From the NCBI RefSeq assembly GCF_013337765.1, contig NZ_VBSB01000035.1:62001-126000 (forward strand): a stretch of 64,000 nucleotides of DNA. The letters are read 5' to 3'. Of this stretch, positions 25,033-32,705 are shown one piece after another. A program made the translations under genes and the position numbers. The stretch is from Mycolicibacterium sphagni. Lineage in GTDB: Bacteria > Actinomycetota > Actinomycetes > Mycobacteriales > Mycobacteriaceae. How positions within the stretch are numbered: position 1 is the stretch's first letter; each line of letters opens with the position of its first letter. The notes under the pieces were generated by a model that was not told the origin of the DNA, did no database searches, and was given only the letters and a program-made list of their open reading frames with translations.

Positions 25033-26013
25033 ATGCGGAGAGGGCCGTTGGAGGACTGGCTGGTGGACTCTGATCCCGCGTTGCGCTGGCAAGTTGAACG
25101 CGATGTGCTGGGCGCGTCACCCGACGTGTGGGAGGCGACGCGGGCACGGATCGCGACCGAAGGTTTCGGCGCACGCCTGCTGGCTCTCCAAGATGGTGAC
25201 GGTCAATGGGCCGGCGGCTCGTTCTTCCCGGCGGACTACGACTTCGACGACGATCAGGTGTCCGAAGATGGTCAGCCGTGGACGGCGACGACATGGACGC
25301 TAAACACGCTGCGAGAGTGGGGCCTTGATGCGGGGGTTCTGCGGGAGCGGCGAACTGCCGAGTTGCTCGACGAGCACAGCCGTTGGGATTACGACGGGTC
25401 GCCCTACTGGTCGGGTGAGGTGGATTGTTGTATCAACGCCTGGACGGTGGCCAACGGTGTGTGGCTGGGTGCAAATATCTCTGCCATCGTCGACTGGTTC
25501 CTGGAGCACCAGTTGCCCGATGGCGGCTGGAATTGCGAGTGGGTCAACGGGTCTCGCCGGTCGTCGTTTCATTCGACCCTGAATTCCCTCAAAGGTCTGC
25601 TGTTCTACGAAGTGGCCACCGGGGGTAGCGCGGACACCCGCGCGGCGCGGCGCCGCGGCGAGGAGTACCTGCTCGAACGCCGGCTCATCCGTCGGCTGTC
25701 GACGAATCAACAAGTGGGGGAATGGTTGAACGACTTCGCCTTTCCCATTCGCTGGTCCTACAGTGCACTCAACGCGTGTGAATACTTCCGGATGGCAGCG
25801 CTGCACGATGGAACTGCTGCCGATCCGCGGATGGCCGAAGTAATCGGCATCGTTCGTGCTGCCAGACAGCCCGACGGCACCTGGCTGCAGACCGGTCGGC
25901 AACCAGGACGAGTGTGGTTCGAAGTCGACGTTCCTGCCGGAGAGCCTTCCAAGTGGCTCACCCTGTACGGGACACGAGTGCTCGCTTGGTGGGACGCTGC
26001 GATGCAACCGTAG
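25033..26013 (+). CDS. Protein with terpene-cyclase/prenyltransferase alpha-alpha barrel repeats
   Basis: A 326-residue protein starting at ATG 25033, chosen over upstream in-frame codons that run into the divergent gene's promoter. It shows repeats such as LPDGGWNCEW and QPDGTWLQTG, which resemble the QW-type repeats of squalene cyclases and geranylgeranyl transferase beta subunits. It is too short for a real cyclase, and I see no DXDD catalytic motif. Similar proteins are annotated as hypothetical or squalene cyclase-like in actinobacteria. No signal peptide. The neighbours (a phosphatase and a P-loop kinase) do not point to a pathway. Confidence 0.7.
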   Translation: MRRGPLEDWLVDSDPALRWQVERDVLGASPDVWEATRARIATEGFGARLLALQDGDGQWAGGSFFPADYDFDDDQVSEDGQPWTATTWTLNTLREWGLDAGVLRERRTAELLDEHSRWDYDGSPYWSGEVDCCINAWTVANGVWLGANISAIVDWFLEHQLPDGGWNCEWVNGSRRSSFHSTLNSLKGLLFYEVATGGSADTRAARRRGEEYLLERRLIRRLSTNQQVGEWLNDFAFPIRWSYSALNACEYFRMAALHDGTAADPRMAEVIGIVRAARQPDGTWLQTGRQPGRVWFEVDVPAGEPSKWLTLYGTRVLAWWDAAMQP

Positions 26014-26029
26014 CGATATCGCGTCTCGC

Positions 26030-26554
26030 CTAGCGAGGTTCCGGCTGGAGCGCTATCTCGACCAACAGGTCGACAACGTCAGATAGCTCGCAGTTGGTGT
26101 CGACCACGTGAGTCGCCGCCTGCCGCAGTTGTGGTTCCACGGCGGCGATGTCAGAGAGGATCTGCTGGCGCTCGTCCGGTTGCTTGCCAAACGGATTATT
26201 GGTGCGCCGTTGAAGACGGTCGAGCAAGACATCGAGGGGCGCGGTGAGAAGTACGACCGCGTCGAACCGGTGGTAAAACCGGCCCTGGTTGGCGACCGTG
26301 CCTTGAACGAACAGAGCTGTCTCGCGAGGCCGTTTCAGCAGCTCGTCGATCATGGGCTCTCGCCACAGTGGCTCGCCATCGACGGTCTGGATCCACGAAC
26401 CGTTGTCGGTGTCCACTGTGGTGTAGCCGCGGTGCGCAAGTTCGTCCAACGCCGTTGATTTACCCACGCCCGACATGCCTGTGACCAGGACCGCGGCGGG
26501 ACTTGCCCCACCCAGAGCTGCCAACTCATCAGCGTAGACAGGCGGGTCCGTCAT
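26030..26554 (-). CDS. P-loop AAA/shikimate-kinase-like ATP-binding protein
   Basis: The roughly 174-residue protein has a Walker A motif VTGMSGVGKSTAL about residue 25 and a nucleoside-kinase-like layout (VDTDNGSW, then FVQGTVANQGRFYHRFDAVVLLTAP and a LID-type RTNNPFG). Similar small kinases annotated AAA family ATPase or shikimate kinase-like occur widely in actinobacteria without known substrate. ATG 26554 (MTDPPVYADEL) gives the usual N-terminus; an ATG at 26584 is 10 codons further upstream. It reads away from the tRNA-Arg fragment 38 bases upstream. Before island insertion it was probably the gene directly downstream of tRNA-Arg. Confidence 0.7.
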   Translation of the reverse strand: MTDPPVYADELAALGGASPAAVLVTGMSGVGKSTALDELAHRGYTTVDTDNGSWIQTVDGEPLWREPMIDELLKRPRETALFVQGTVANQGRFYHRFDAVVLLTAPLDVLLDRLQRRTNNPFGKQPDERQQILSDIAAVEPQLRQAATHVVDTNCELSDVVDLLVEIALQPEPR

Positions 26555-26591
26555 CTGCGTGTCAAGGATCAGCCGAGGCCACAACAGGTTT

Positions 26592-26629
26592 GCGCCCCCG
26601 GCAGGAGTCGAACCTGCGACCTAGGGATT
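26592..26629 (-). repeat. 3' fragment of tRNA-Arg, putative att site (island left end)
   Basis: 38 bases matching the intact tRNA-Arg gene (37248-37285) from the base after its 3' end to the anticodon loop, with one mismatch in the T-loop. The 5' half is absent: the sequence beyond 26629 does not continue as tRNA. A direct repeat of a tRNA 3' end at this distance is the classic mark of integrase-mediated insertion into a tRNA gene. Confidence 0.8.
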
Positions 26630-26798
26630 TGGGATCTGGGGCTCCGGTGAGTTCTCGACGAGTGCTTGTTTGCGCTGGTAGATGGTGTTTTTTGGTTCCG
26701 GGTGATTCGGCCTAGGACTGGCTGAATCCGGGCGATTCTTGGTCATAATCGCCGAATAAACGGCAACGCGATTCGAGGTATCTGCCGCCGGTCGATCG
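26630..26798. other. Non-coding left margin of the putative island
   Basis: 169 bases with less GC than the neighbours and a TTTTTT run. It holds an imperfect direct repeat, TCCGGGTGATTC and TCCGGGCGATTC, about 27 bases apart. There is no convincing gene. The repeats could be recombination-factor (excisionase) sites, but this is speculation. Confidence 0.35.
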
Positions 26799-27077
26799 TC
26801 ACTGCTTGCGGTAGGCGTCGGCGCGGCTAAAGACACCCACAACCGTGATGCGTCGGCGCTCGTCATCAACGCGGTAGATCACGCGGTACGTGCCCCGGCG
26901 GGCACTGTGACGATCTTCCAGCGGCGGCCGCAATCGCTTCCCGACTCGGTGTGGGTTGTCCAGCAGCGGTCCGGTGATGAACTCATAGGCCGCGAATGCC
27001 ACCGCCTCCGGCAGGGTCTCGGTCAACTGCCGTCGCACGGTCGGGGCGACGACCAGCTCGTAGCGCTGGTCGGTCAC
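26799..27077 (-). CDS. relE: RelE/ParE-family toxin
   Basis: A 92-residue RelE-fold protein. YELVVAPTVRRQLTETLP starts the fold, and HRVGKRLRPPLEDRHSARRGTYRVIYRVD carries the basic and Tyr/Arg residues used for ribosome-bound mRNA cleavage in RelE toxins. It closely matches the mycobacterial RelE pattern (GPLLNNPHR.GK.L..L...HSARRG.YRV.Y). Its start (27077) overlaps the antitoxin stop by four bases, the usual antitoxin-first order. It probably stabilises the surrounding island. Confidence 0.88.
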   Translation of the reverse strand: MTDQRYELVVAPTVRRQLTETLPEAVAFAAYEFITGPLLDNPHRVGKRLRPPLEDRHSARRGTYRVIYRVDDERRRITVVGVFSRADAYRKQ

Positions 27078-27358
27078 TTCCCAGCTCGACGGGCCTGCAT
27101 CGCCGCGGCGAGATCGCCCTCACTCACGCCTTCGCCTCGGGCCAGTTCAGCATCAGCCTCACTCAGTGCGCGCAGCGCGGCAGAGTCCGACAGAACCGCA
27201 ATCGTTTCCTCGAGTGACTCCAGATCGTCGACTGCGATGAGGACCGCGGCAGGACGCCCATGGACCGTGACCGTCACCCGTTCGTGTTGCTCTCCGACCC
27301 GCGCCACCAACTCAGACAGGTGGGCTTTCGTCTCAGCCAGTGAACTGATTTCCGTCAT
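27074..27358 (-). CDS. relB: RelB/Phd-type antitoxin
   Basis: About 94 residues. The N-terminal Phd/YefM-type DNA-binding part is ISSLAETKAHLSELVARV...HGRPAAVLIAVDDLESLEETI, and the C-terminal toxin-wrapping tail is acidic, with Ala. Two ATG codons, at 27364 and 27358, are possible starts; both lie in or beside a perfect palindrome (27359-27374). No ribosome site is evident, so leaderless or near-leaderless translation is likely. Its stop overlaps the toxin start. The complex is expected to repress its own promoter through that palindrome. Confidence 0.85.
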   Translation of the reverse strand: MTEISSLAETKAHLSELVARVGEQHERVTVTVHGRPAAVLIAVDDLESLEETIAVLSDSAALRALSEADAELARGEGVSEGDLAAAMQARRAGK

Positions 27359-27374
27359 GGTCATAAGTATGACC
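27359..27374. promoter_or_regulatory. Palindrome at antitoxin start, GGTCATA-N2-TATGACC
   Basis: Perfect 7-bp arms with a 2-base centre (AG on the plus strand, CT on the coding strand). It overlaps the possible antitoxin start at 27364 and a CATACT -10-like element on the minus strand. The placement fits autorepression by the toxin-antitoxin complex. Confidence 0.6.
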
Positions 27375-27440
27375 AAAAATATCCCGCGCGTCCACGTGGG
27401 ATTGGGATGCAAGCAACTGGAGATACCTGAGCTTCGATGA

Positions 27441-27485
27441 CTTCAGTTGGATAAATGCTTCAGTTAGATACATAACTGGAGTTAA
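27441..27485. repeat. Short direct/inverted repeats CTTCAGTTNGATA and AACTGGAGTTAA
   Basis: CTTCAGTTGGATA (27441-27453) is repeated with one change at 27458-27470, followed by AACTGGAG at 27474-27481, near-inverse to the same core. It sits between the antitoxin gene and the end of the amidohydrolase gene in AT-richer DNA. It may be an operator or a terminator remnant; function unknown. Confidence 0.35.
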
Positions 27486-28767
27486 TGCGACCCGCTGACT
27501 TCACTTCGGGCGGTCCGGAACACCTGTGTTCGTAGAGTCGTTCCCATTCCTTACGGGGCCTGATCGAGACGTCGACGTCGGTCGCCTTGGCGCGCAGCGC
27601 GCCTGAGGTCGCCTGGTCTTTGGGGGTGCGCTTGAACGGATCCCAGCTGAAGAACCGGGAGGAGTTCTCCCAGGTGATCTTGTTGATATCGGAATCCGAG
27701 GCGCCCGCGCCGTTCAACTCGGCCAGTACCTTCTCGGGGGCGTCGGGCCAGAAGCAGTCCGAGTGCGGGTAGTCGCACTCCCAGGCGATGATGTCGATGC
27801 CGATCTCATGCCGCAGTTTCAGCGACGTCTTGTCGGTGACGTAGCAGGCCAGCGAATGCTCGCGGAAGACGTCGCTGGGCAGCTTGTCGCCGAAGTCGCG
27901 GCGCAGCCATTTCTGGTTGGTGTAGTGCCGGTCGGAGCGATCCAGGTAGAACGGGATCCAGCCGATGCCGCCCTCGGAGAAGGCGAACTTCAGGTCCGGG
28001 TAGTTGCGCATCGCCGGGCCCCACAACAGGTCCTGTGCGCACATCGCCGAAACCTGGGTGGCCAGGATGATCAGGTTGTCGATCGGCGCATTGGGGGCCA
28101 TGCTGATCGCGCCGAATCCGGTGCCGATGTGCAGACACATCACCACGTTCTCCTCGGACAGTGTCCGGAACACCGGACCCCAGTACTCGTCGTCGTGGTA
28201 GCTCGGCAGGCCCTCCAGGTGCGGGAGCTCAGGCATGGTGACTGCCCGGCAGCCCTTGGCCGCGACCCGGCGGATCTCGTTGCACATCCCCTCCGGCGTC
28301 CACGTCGGCAGGATCGCGATCGGGATGAAGCGGTCCGGGTAGGAACCCGCCCATTCGTCGATGTGCCAGTCGTTGTAGGCCGAGACCATCACCAGGGTGA
28401 CGTCCTCGCGGGTCATGTTGAGGTGTCGCGCGGAGAAGCCGGTGAACGTCGGGAAGCACATCGAGGCCAGGATGCCGTTGCGGTTCATATCGCGGACCCG
28501 CTCGTGCACGTCGTAGACACCGGGGCGCATCTCAGCGAAACGGGCGGGGTCGCGGCCCCACTCCTCGGGCGGCCAGGACACCACGGCGTTGAGGCCGCTC
28601 ACACCTTGCGGGCGGCCCTGATACATCCACTGGTCGACGCCGTGAGCGTCGGTGACGACGATCGGGGCCTCGGGCTTGTACTTGGCTGGGACGTGGTTGA
28701 GGAACATGTCAGGGGGCTCGACCACGTGGTCATCGATGCTCACCAGGATCAGGTCGTCGACGTTCAT
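27460..28767 (-). CDS. Amidohydrolase_2 (ACMSD-like) metal-dependent hydrolase/decarboxylase
   Basis: About 435 residues from ATG 28767, with GAGGAGA upstream. It has the TIM-barrel metal-site blocks of the amidohydrolase_2 family: VSIDDHVVEPPDMF at the N-terminus, MCLHIGTGFG in the middle, FSEGGIGWIPFYLDR and WECDYPHSDCFWP near the C-terminus. The family includes ACMS decarboxylase, gamma-resorcylate decarboxylase and several aromatic-acid decarboxylases or hydrolases. Similar long versions are common in mycobacterial catabolic clusters. It is probably co-transcribed with the TetR gene 42 bases upstream and divergent from the Rieske operon. The last nine residues reach into the repeat region and may be an extension. 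Confidence 0.85.
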   Translation of the reverse strand: MNVDDLILVSIDDHVVEPPDMFLNHVPAKYKPEAPIVVTDAHGVDQWMYQGRPQGVSGLNAVVSWPPEEWGRDPARFAEMRPGVYDVHERVRDMNRNGILASMCFPTFTGFSARHLNMTREDVTLVMVSAYNDWHIDEWAGSYPDRFIPIAILPTWTPEGMCNEIRRVAAKGCRAVTMPELPHLEGLPSYHDDEYWGPVFRTLSEENVVMCLHIGTGFGAISMAPNAPIDNLIILATQVSAMCAQDLLWGPAMRNYPDLKFAFSEGGIGWIPFYLDRSDRHYTNQKWLRRDFGDKLPSDVFREHSLACYVTDKTSLKLRHEIGIDIIAWECDYPHSDCFWPDAPEKVLAELNGAGASDSDINKITWENSSRFFSWDPFKRTPKDQATSGALRAKATDVDVSIRPRKEWERLYEHRCSGPPEVKSAGRINSSYVSN

Positions 28768-28809
28768 CAATAGTCTCCTCGTATGGGGTAGTGCATAGCG
28801 GGGTTGCGG

Positions 28810-29409
28810 TTATTGCGGAGCCTCGATGGCGGACATCACCAGCTGCAGATAGGGGCGGTAGATATCCTGGCCGTCGATATGGCTGTCGAGAGTGATGCCA
28901 TCGTTGACGGCCAGGATCACACGGGCCAGTGTTTCGGCATCGATCGTCAGGGCGCCTCCGATTCGCGCGACGTTCTTACTGATGAATTCGCCCAGGGCGC
29001 GGATGGTTTCGAGCCGTTGGGCGGCTACTCGGTCGCGCGCGTCGGGGTTGCGTAGCAAGAACAACTTCAGCTCGTATCCCAGTGCCGCATGGTCTGTCCC
29101 GCTGCTCAGGTCGCGCCATCGTTGTGCAAGTTCGTCGAGGTCGACGTCACTGCGGCGATGAAAGGCTGACATCACCTCGGCGAAGCCGTCTAAGAACCGC
29201 TGACGTTGGCGGTCGACGACCGCCAGAAACAGCTTCTCCTTCGCGCCGAACTGGGAGTAAATGATGCCGCGGCTGAATCCCGCGGCGTCGGCAATCTCTT
29301 CGAGCGCCGCGCCAGTGAGGCCCTTTCGGGCGAAGACTTCCTCAGCGGCGTCGAGCAGGATTTGGCGGGTGTGTTCGATCCGACGTTCTTTGGTCCATCG
29401 TTCAGCCAT
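28810..29409 (-). CDS. TetR-family regulator of the island catabolic genes
   Basis: The 199-residue protein starts at ATG 29409, with GGGAGGA eight bases upstream; a longer frame to 29460 overlaps the preceding gene. The HTH lies at about residues 10-55 (LEEIADAAGFSRGIIYSQFGAKEKLF). The C-terminal ligand-binding domain is typical TetR_C length. Its start overlaps the stop of the upstream unknown gene (ATGGCTGA), and the amidohydrolase follows after 42 bases. It most likely controls the divergent Rieske operon and its own operon through sites between 30011 and 30072. The effector is unknown. Confidence 0.85.
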   Translation of the reverse strand: MAERWTKERRIEHTRQILLDAAEEVFARKGLTGAALEEIADAAGFSRGIIYSQFGAKEKLFLAVVDRQRQRFLDGFAEVMSAFHRRSDVDLDELAQRWRDLSSGTDHAALGYELKLFLLRNPDARDRVAAQRLETIRALGEFISKNVARIGGALTIDAETLARVILAVNDGITLDSHIDGQDIYRPYLQLVMSAIEAPQ

Positions 29410-29995
29410 GGGGGGATCCTCCCACCACTTTTGCTGGGGACGCACGAGTGTGCGCGGCAACGGCGTTCCACGATTCGGCGTCTTCCAACCTCTGCTCTGC
29501 GAGTCGGAGATGCCCGAACGGGGGCTCGTCGAGGATGTTGCTCGCCCAGAACTCCTCCCAGGGCTCGACGGGGCCGTCGAGGTCGGCGCAGCGGAGCGCT
29601 TCTTCCTTGAATCTCCTTGCTGCCGAGCTAATTCCGTACCGCACAGGGTGTAGGAGGCTCGTCAGCTCACTGTCCACGTGCCGTCCCCAGAGGAGAAGTT
29701 CGGCTGGAGGCTCGGCGTTCATGCTCCCCGCCAGCAGGGATCGGGGATCGCCAGTGAACTGATCGACCGGTAGGAGCAGGGTGCGAACCACTCGATCCGG
29801 CCAGAGCTGCGCGTCCCCGAGATGTACCGGCGGCTCAGCGCGGGCGCCCAGGATGCGCAGCGCTCGACTATGGGCCGTGTCATCGGTGACGACTCTGACC
29901 TTCCACCCCGCCAGGCCTCGGTCGAACATCAGTCCGCCGGCGCGACGAACCGCCTCCGCAACCCCGGCGGTGACCACGTCGAGTTGATAAGCCAC
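29402..29995 (-). CDS. Unknown protein translationally coupled to the TetR gene
   Basis: A 197-residue protein from GTG 29995. I do not recognise the family. It begins AYQLDVVTAGVAEAVRRAGGLMFDRGLAGWKVRVVTDD and has no membrane helix or signal peptide. An internal stretch, LWPDRVVRTLLLPVD, looks beta-alpha. Its last codons overlap the TetR start, which suggests a stoichiometric link, for example a co-regulator or effector-sensing partner. It is the first gene of the minus-strand operon facing the Rieske operon. Codon use is somewhat less GC-biased than the flanking genes. Confidence 0.6.
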   Translation of the reverse strand: MAYQLDVVTAGVAEAVRRAGGLMFDRGLAGWKVRVVTDDTAHSRALRILGARAEPPVHLGDAQLWPDRVVRTLLLPVDQFTGDPRSLLAGSMNAEPPAELLLWGRHVDSELTSLLHPVRYGISSAARRFKEEALRCADLDGPVEPWEEFWASNILDEPPFGHLRLAEQRLEDAESWNAVAAHTRASPAKVVGGSPHG

Positions 29996-30010
29996 GGTGG
30001 GCCCTCTCTA

Positions 30011-30072
30011 GTTACTGATGTGTGACGCTGCACACTTTTATACACCCTTGCATCAGAAATACAGTCATGTAT
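30011..30072. promoter_or_regulatory. Divergent promoter region with three inverted repeats
   Basis: This lies between the divergent operons. GTGTG-ACGCTG-CACAC spans 30020-30035, CTGATG (30015-30020) pairs with CATCAG (30051-30056), and ATACA-GTCA-TGTAT spans 30059-30072. The nested layout and AT-rich centre suit a TetR-controlled bidirectional promoter. Which repeat is bound cannot be told. Confidence 0.45.
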
Positions 30073-30201
30073 ATCGTGAGTCCGATCACATGCCGCCCCG
30101 AGACGGGAAATGCGCCATTCGGCTGGGCTCGACCGGGCGGCACTCGTCGGGACGCACGCCTTCGACTCCGTGACCACCGTCAACTGAGGAGAACTCCATT
30201 G

Positions 30202-31572
30202 ATGCCAACATCAACCCGACCCGGAGAATGGGTCGACCCGGCTTCGGGTCTCGGCCTGGGATTGGATGACGTCCAGTCCGGGACGTTCAACATGACGATC
30301 CCCACCGACCGCTACACCTGCCCGGCGTACGCCACACGCGAGCGGGAAGCGATCTGGAAGCGGACGTGGCAGATCGTGGGCCGCGTCGAGGACCTACCCA
30401 AACCCGGCGACTGGAAGAAGTACGAGATCCTCGACCAGTCCTTCGTCATCGTTCGCGGAAACGATGACGTCCTGCGGGGTTTCGTCAACGCCTGCCGCCA
30501 TCGCGGCAACGCGCTGTGCACGACCGAGACCGGCAACGCGAAGCGCGGATTCCTCTGCCAGTACCACCTGTGGTCCTACGACCTCGACGGCAGATTGAAG
30601 GGAATGCTGCGCGAGAACCTCGCCGGCCCGATCGACAAGACCGAGAACTCGCTCATCCAGGCGTCGGTCGACACCTTCGCGGGTTTCATCTTCCTCAACC
30701 CGGACCCTGAGGCCTCGGCTCTGCAGGACTACTTCGGCGAGGAGGTCGTCAGCCTTCTCGAGCCCTACAACATCGAGATGTTCACCACCGTCATGGATGT
30801 CACCGAGGCCATTGAGTGCAACTGGAAAGTCGTCATGGACGCCTTCGAAGAGGGCTACCACATCAACGGCATCCATCCGCAGTTGCTGCAGGTACTGCAC
30901 ATCAACCCGCAGACCGCCCGATACCGTTTCTTCGAAAAGCACAGCGCCGCAATGGCTCCGTTCGAGGTGGTGGGTGCCGGCGTGCAGGATCAGGTCGCGG
31001 GGATCCTGGCGCTGCCCGAGACCTTCCCCGGGACAGTTGCGGTCATTCCGCGTTTCCAGGAACTGATCGCGCCCTATCAGGACGCGGACGGGAACGTGAC
31101 GTTCCCGGACGGCGTCACCGCCCGAACCCTGCTGCAACAAGCGACCCGCGAGGTGCTGACCGGCATGGGACTCGATGTCAGCGGCCTGACCGACAGTCAG
31201 ATGGTCGACAACCAGGGCTGGGTGCTTTTCCCCAACTACTTCATGACCGTGCGTGCAGGCGAATGCCACGTCATCATGGCGAGGCCGCATCCCGACGGTG
31301 ACCCGAACCGCTGTATCTGGCATGTGGCCAGCTACATGTATCTGCCGCAGGAGTTTCGCGACGCGGTGCGGGCAGAGGCGATCGTGGTCGATACACCGGG
31401 GAGCCACAAGTATTTCGAGGCACTCCAGCAGGACTATGAGCAGATGCCTCGCCAGCAGAAGGGCCTGCGCAACGACGGGCTCAACCACATGACGCTGGTC
31501 AAGGAGGAAGTCGTCATCGCGCACTTCCACTCGGTCGTCGACCGATTCATGTCCGACGCCGCTCACCGCTGA
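30202..31572 (+). CDS. Rieske non-heme iron oxygenase, alpha subunit
   Basis: 456 residues from ATG 30202 (GAGGAG upstream; a frame opening at 30022 is untranslated leader). The Rieske [2Fe-2S] centre is Cys98-X-His100 and Cys119-X2-His122 (ACRHRGNAL...CQYH). The mononuclear iron site is EEGYHINGIHP with His220 and His225. The bridging acid three residues before the first His is Glu217, where classical naphthalene-type dioxygenases have Asp. Glu is used by carnitine monooxygenase-like enzymes. The protein should hydroxylate or demethylate an aromatic or amine substrate using electrons from a reductase. No ferredoxin or reductase gene is in the island. It is the first gene of a long plus-strand operon. 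Confidence 0.9.
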   Translation: MPTSTRPGEWVDPASGLGLGLDDVQSGTFNMTIPTDRYTCPAYATREREAIWKRTWQIVGRVEDLPKPGDWKKYEILDQSFVIVRGNDDVLRGFVNACRHRGNALCTTETGNAKRGFLCQYHLWSYDLDGRLKGMLRENLAGPIDKTENSLIQASVDTFAGFIFLNPDPEASALQDYFGEEVVSLLEPYNIEMFTTVMDVTEAIECNWKVVMDAFEEGYHINGIHPQLLQVLHINPQTARYRFFEKHSAAMAPFEVVGAGVQDQVAGILALPETFPGTVAVIPRFQELIAPYQDADGNVTFPDGVTARTLLQQATREVLTGMGLDVSGLTDSQMVDNQGWVLFPNYFMTVRAGECHVIMARPHPDGDPNRCIWHVASYMYLPQEFRDAVRAEAIVVDTPGSHKYFEALQQDYEQMPRQQKGLRNDGLNHMTLVKEEVVIAHFHSVVDRFMSDAAHR

Positions 31573-31612
31573 ACTCCCACCGTCCCCTTGTCGGCACTGG
31601 AAGAAGGACCGA

Positions 31613-32137
31613 ATGAATCTCGAACAACGCCTTGCCCATCACGTCCGGATGGCCGAGGCGTATCGCGACGCCTATCTGCGCCAAGGCGTGCAGGACGGCG
31701 AAGCCTTCGCTGACGCATGGAAATTCGCCGACGACGGCGTCTACCTGTCGCCCTACTTCACGGGAGACCAGGTGTTTCCGTTCAGCGAGTTTCCCACCGA
31801 CACCGCCAAGGCCTCCACCATGGAGGCCAAGGCGTACTCACTGAAGTTCCCGGACTGGAAACCGGCCGGGTTCGACTACTGGCCGGCGTCGAACGGCCTG
31901 GTCATGAAGACACGGTGGGAGGGGCAGACCGAAGAGGGGGTGAGAATGGGCTTCTACTCGTACAGCTGCGTGCAGACGAACGACGAGGGTGAGCTCACGC
32001 GGTGGGAGACCCACGTCAATGACGAGTACAACGCCTTCCTCGATGTCGCGATCGGTGTGCACGGCCCGTTCCACGGCACCGGCGAGTACGTCGAGGCCCT
32101 GGAGCGGACACTTGCCGCCGCGGGGGTGACGGTGTGA
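31613..32137 (+). CDS. Hypothetical protein, possibly NTF2/SnoaL-like fold
   Basis: The 174-residue protein starts at ATG 31613, preceded by GAAGAAGGA. It is aromatic-rich (FADDGVYLSPYFTGDQVFPFSEF and KPAGFDYWPASNG) with a beta-rich look. I do not recognise a named family with confidence. The overall pattern (helical N-terminus, FADAWKFADDGVY, later YSCVQTNDEGELTRWETHV) is like SnoaL/NTF2 proteins, which often act as small hydratases or accessory subunits. It overlaps the next gene by four bases (GTGA), which implies a paired function, perhaps a heteromer. Confidence 0.6.
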   Translation: MNLEQRLAHHVRMAEAYRDAYLRQGVQDGEAFADAWKFADDGVYLSPYFTGDQVFPFSEFPTDTAKASTMEAKAYSLKFPDWKPAGFDYWPASNGLVMKTRWEGQTEEGVRMGFYSYSCVQTNDEGELTRWETHVNDEYNAFLDVAIGVHGPFHGTGEYVEALERTLAAAGVTV

Positions 32138-32598
32138 CGACGACCGACAAGGTCATCGGCGAGGCCAGCGGAAGGTCGCGGGCGGTGCTGGAGTACAGCC
32201 AGATCACCAAGCGGCTGGTCGAGTCTGCCAAACAGCCGGGGTTCACTGTCGAAAGCTGGTCACCGTTGGCCGAACTGATCGCCATCGACGAGTTCGTTCG
32301 AGTCGGCCCGTTCAAAGAGGTGATGAACTGGGCTGAGTACGCGGCATTCCTGACGAACTGGGCGGTGTCAGCGGACTGGGACTGCTCGTTCCAACGGATC
32401 ACCGAGACAGCGGATTTGGTGTTCCTCGAGCTGGAGGAACGGAGTCGCATAGGCGATTTCAACAGCGTGGTCAACACCGTGTCGGTCTACGAATTCAACG
32501 CCGACGACAAACTTCGGCGAATCGCCGTCTATCTGCAGATGGAATTGCCCAACACGGGCAGCGTGCCGAACTTCGAAAGCGCCGGGGCCGCAGAGTGA
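32134..32598 (+). CDS. Hypothetical NTF2/SnoaL-like protein
   Basis: The 154-residue protein starts at GTG 32134, inside the previous stop. The region VGPFKEVMNWAEYAAFLTNWAVSADWDCSFQRITETADLVFLELEERSRIGDFNSVVNTVSVYEFNADDKLRRIAVYLQ fits the SnoaL-like cone fold by eye, though I give it here only as a pattern: a helical opening, then alternating strands ending in an YEF..DDKLRRIAVYLQ hairpin typical of the fold. No catalytic residue set can be named. Coupled translation with the upstream gene suggests a two-subunit unit. Confidence 0.6.
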   Translation: MTTTDKVIGEASGRSRAVLEYSQITKRLVESAKQPGFTVESWSPLAELIAIDEFVRVGPFKEVMNWAEYAAFLTNWAVSADWDCSFQRITETADLVFLELEERSRIGDFNSVVNTVSVYEFNADDKLRRIAVYLQMELPNTGSVPNFESAGAAE

Positions 32599-32705
32599 CC
32601 CAGCCGCACACAACCCCCCCAGCGGTACGGACCTGGACGGCCTGCCGGCAGTGCACCGCTATCCGAGCCGACCTTGAACCCCACCACCAACAGGAGTGAG
32701 CCACA

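Noticed and set aside
10098..26593. A 15-base identity (CCACAACAGGTTTGC) at 10098-10112 and at 26579-26593 next to the tRNA fragment
   Set aside because: In 64 kb a match of this length is expected about once by chance, and flanks do not extend it.
26621..26869. Possible 82-residue minus-strand protein between the tRNA fragment and the toxin
   Set aside because: It ends inside the tRNA relic, has low-complexity composition and overlaps the toxin gene.
30022..30201. Upstream extension of the Rieske oxygenase frame
   Set aside because: It covers the divergent promoter and operators, while GAGGAG precedes ATG 30202.
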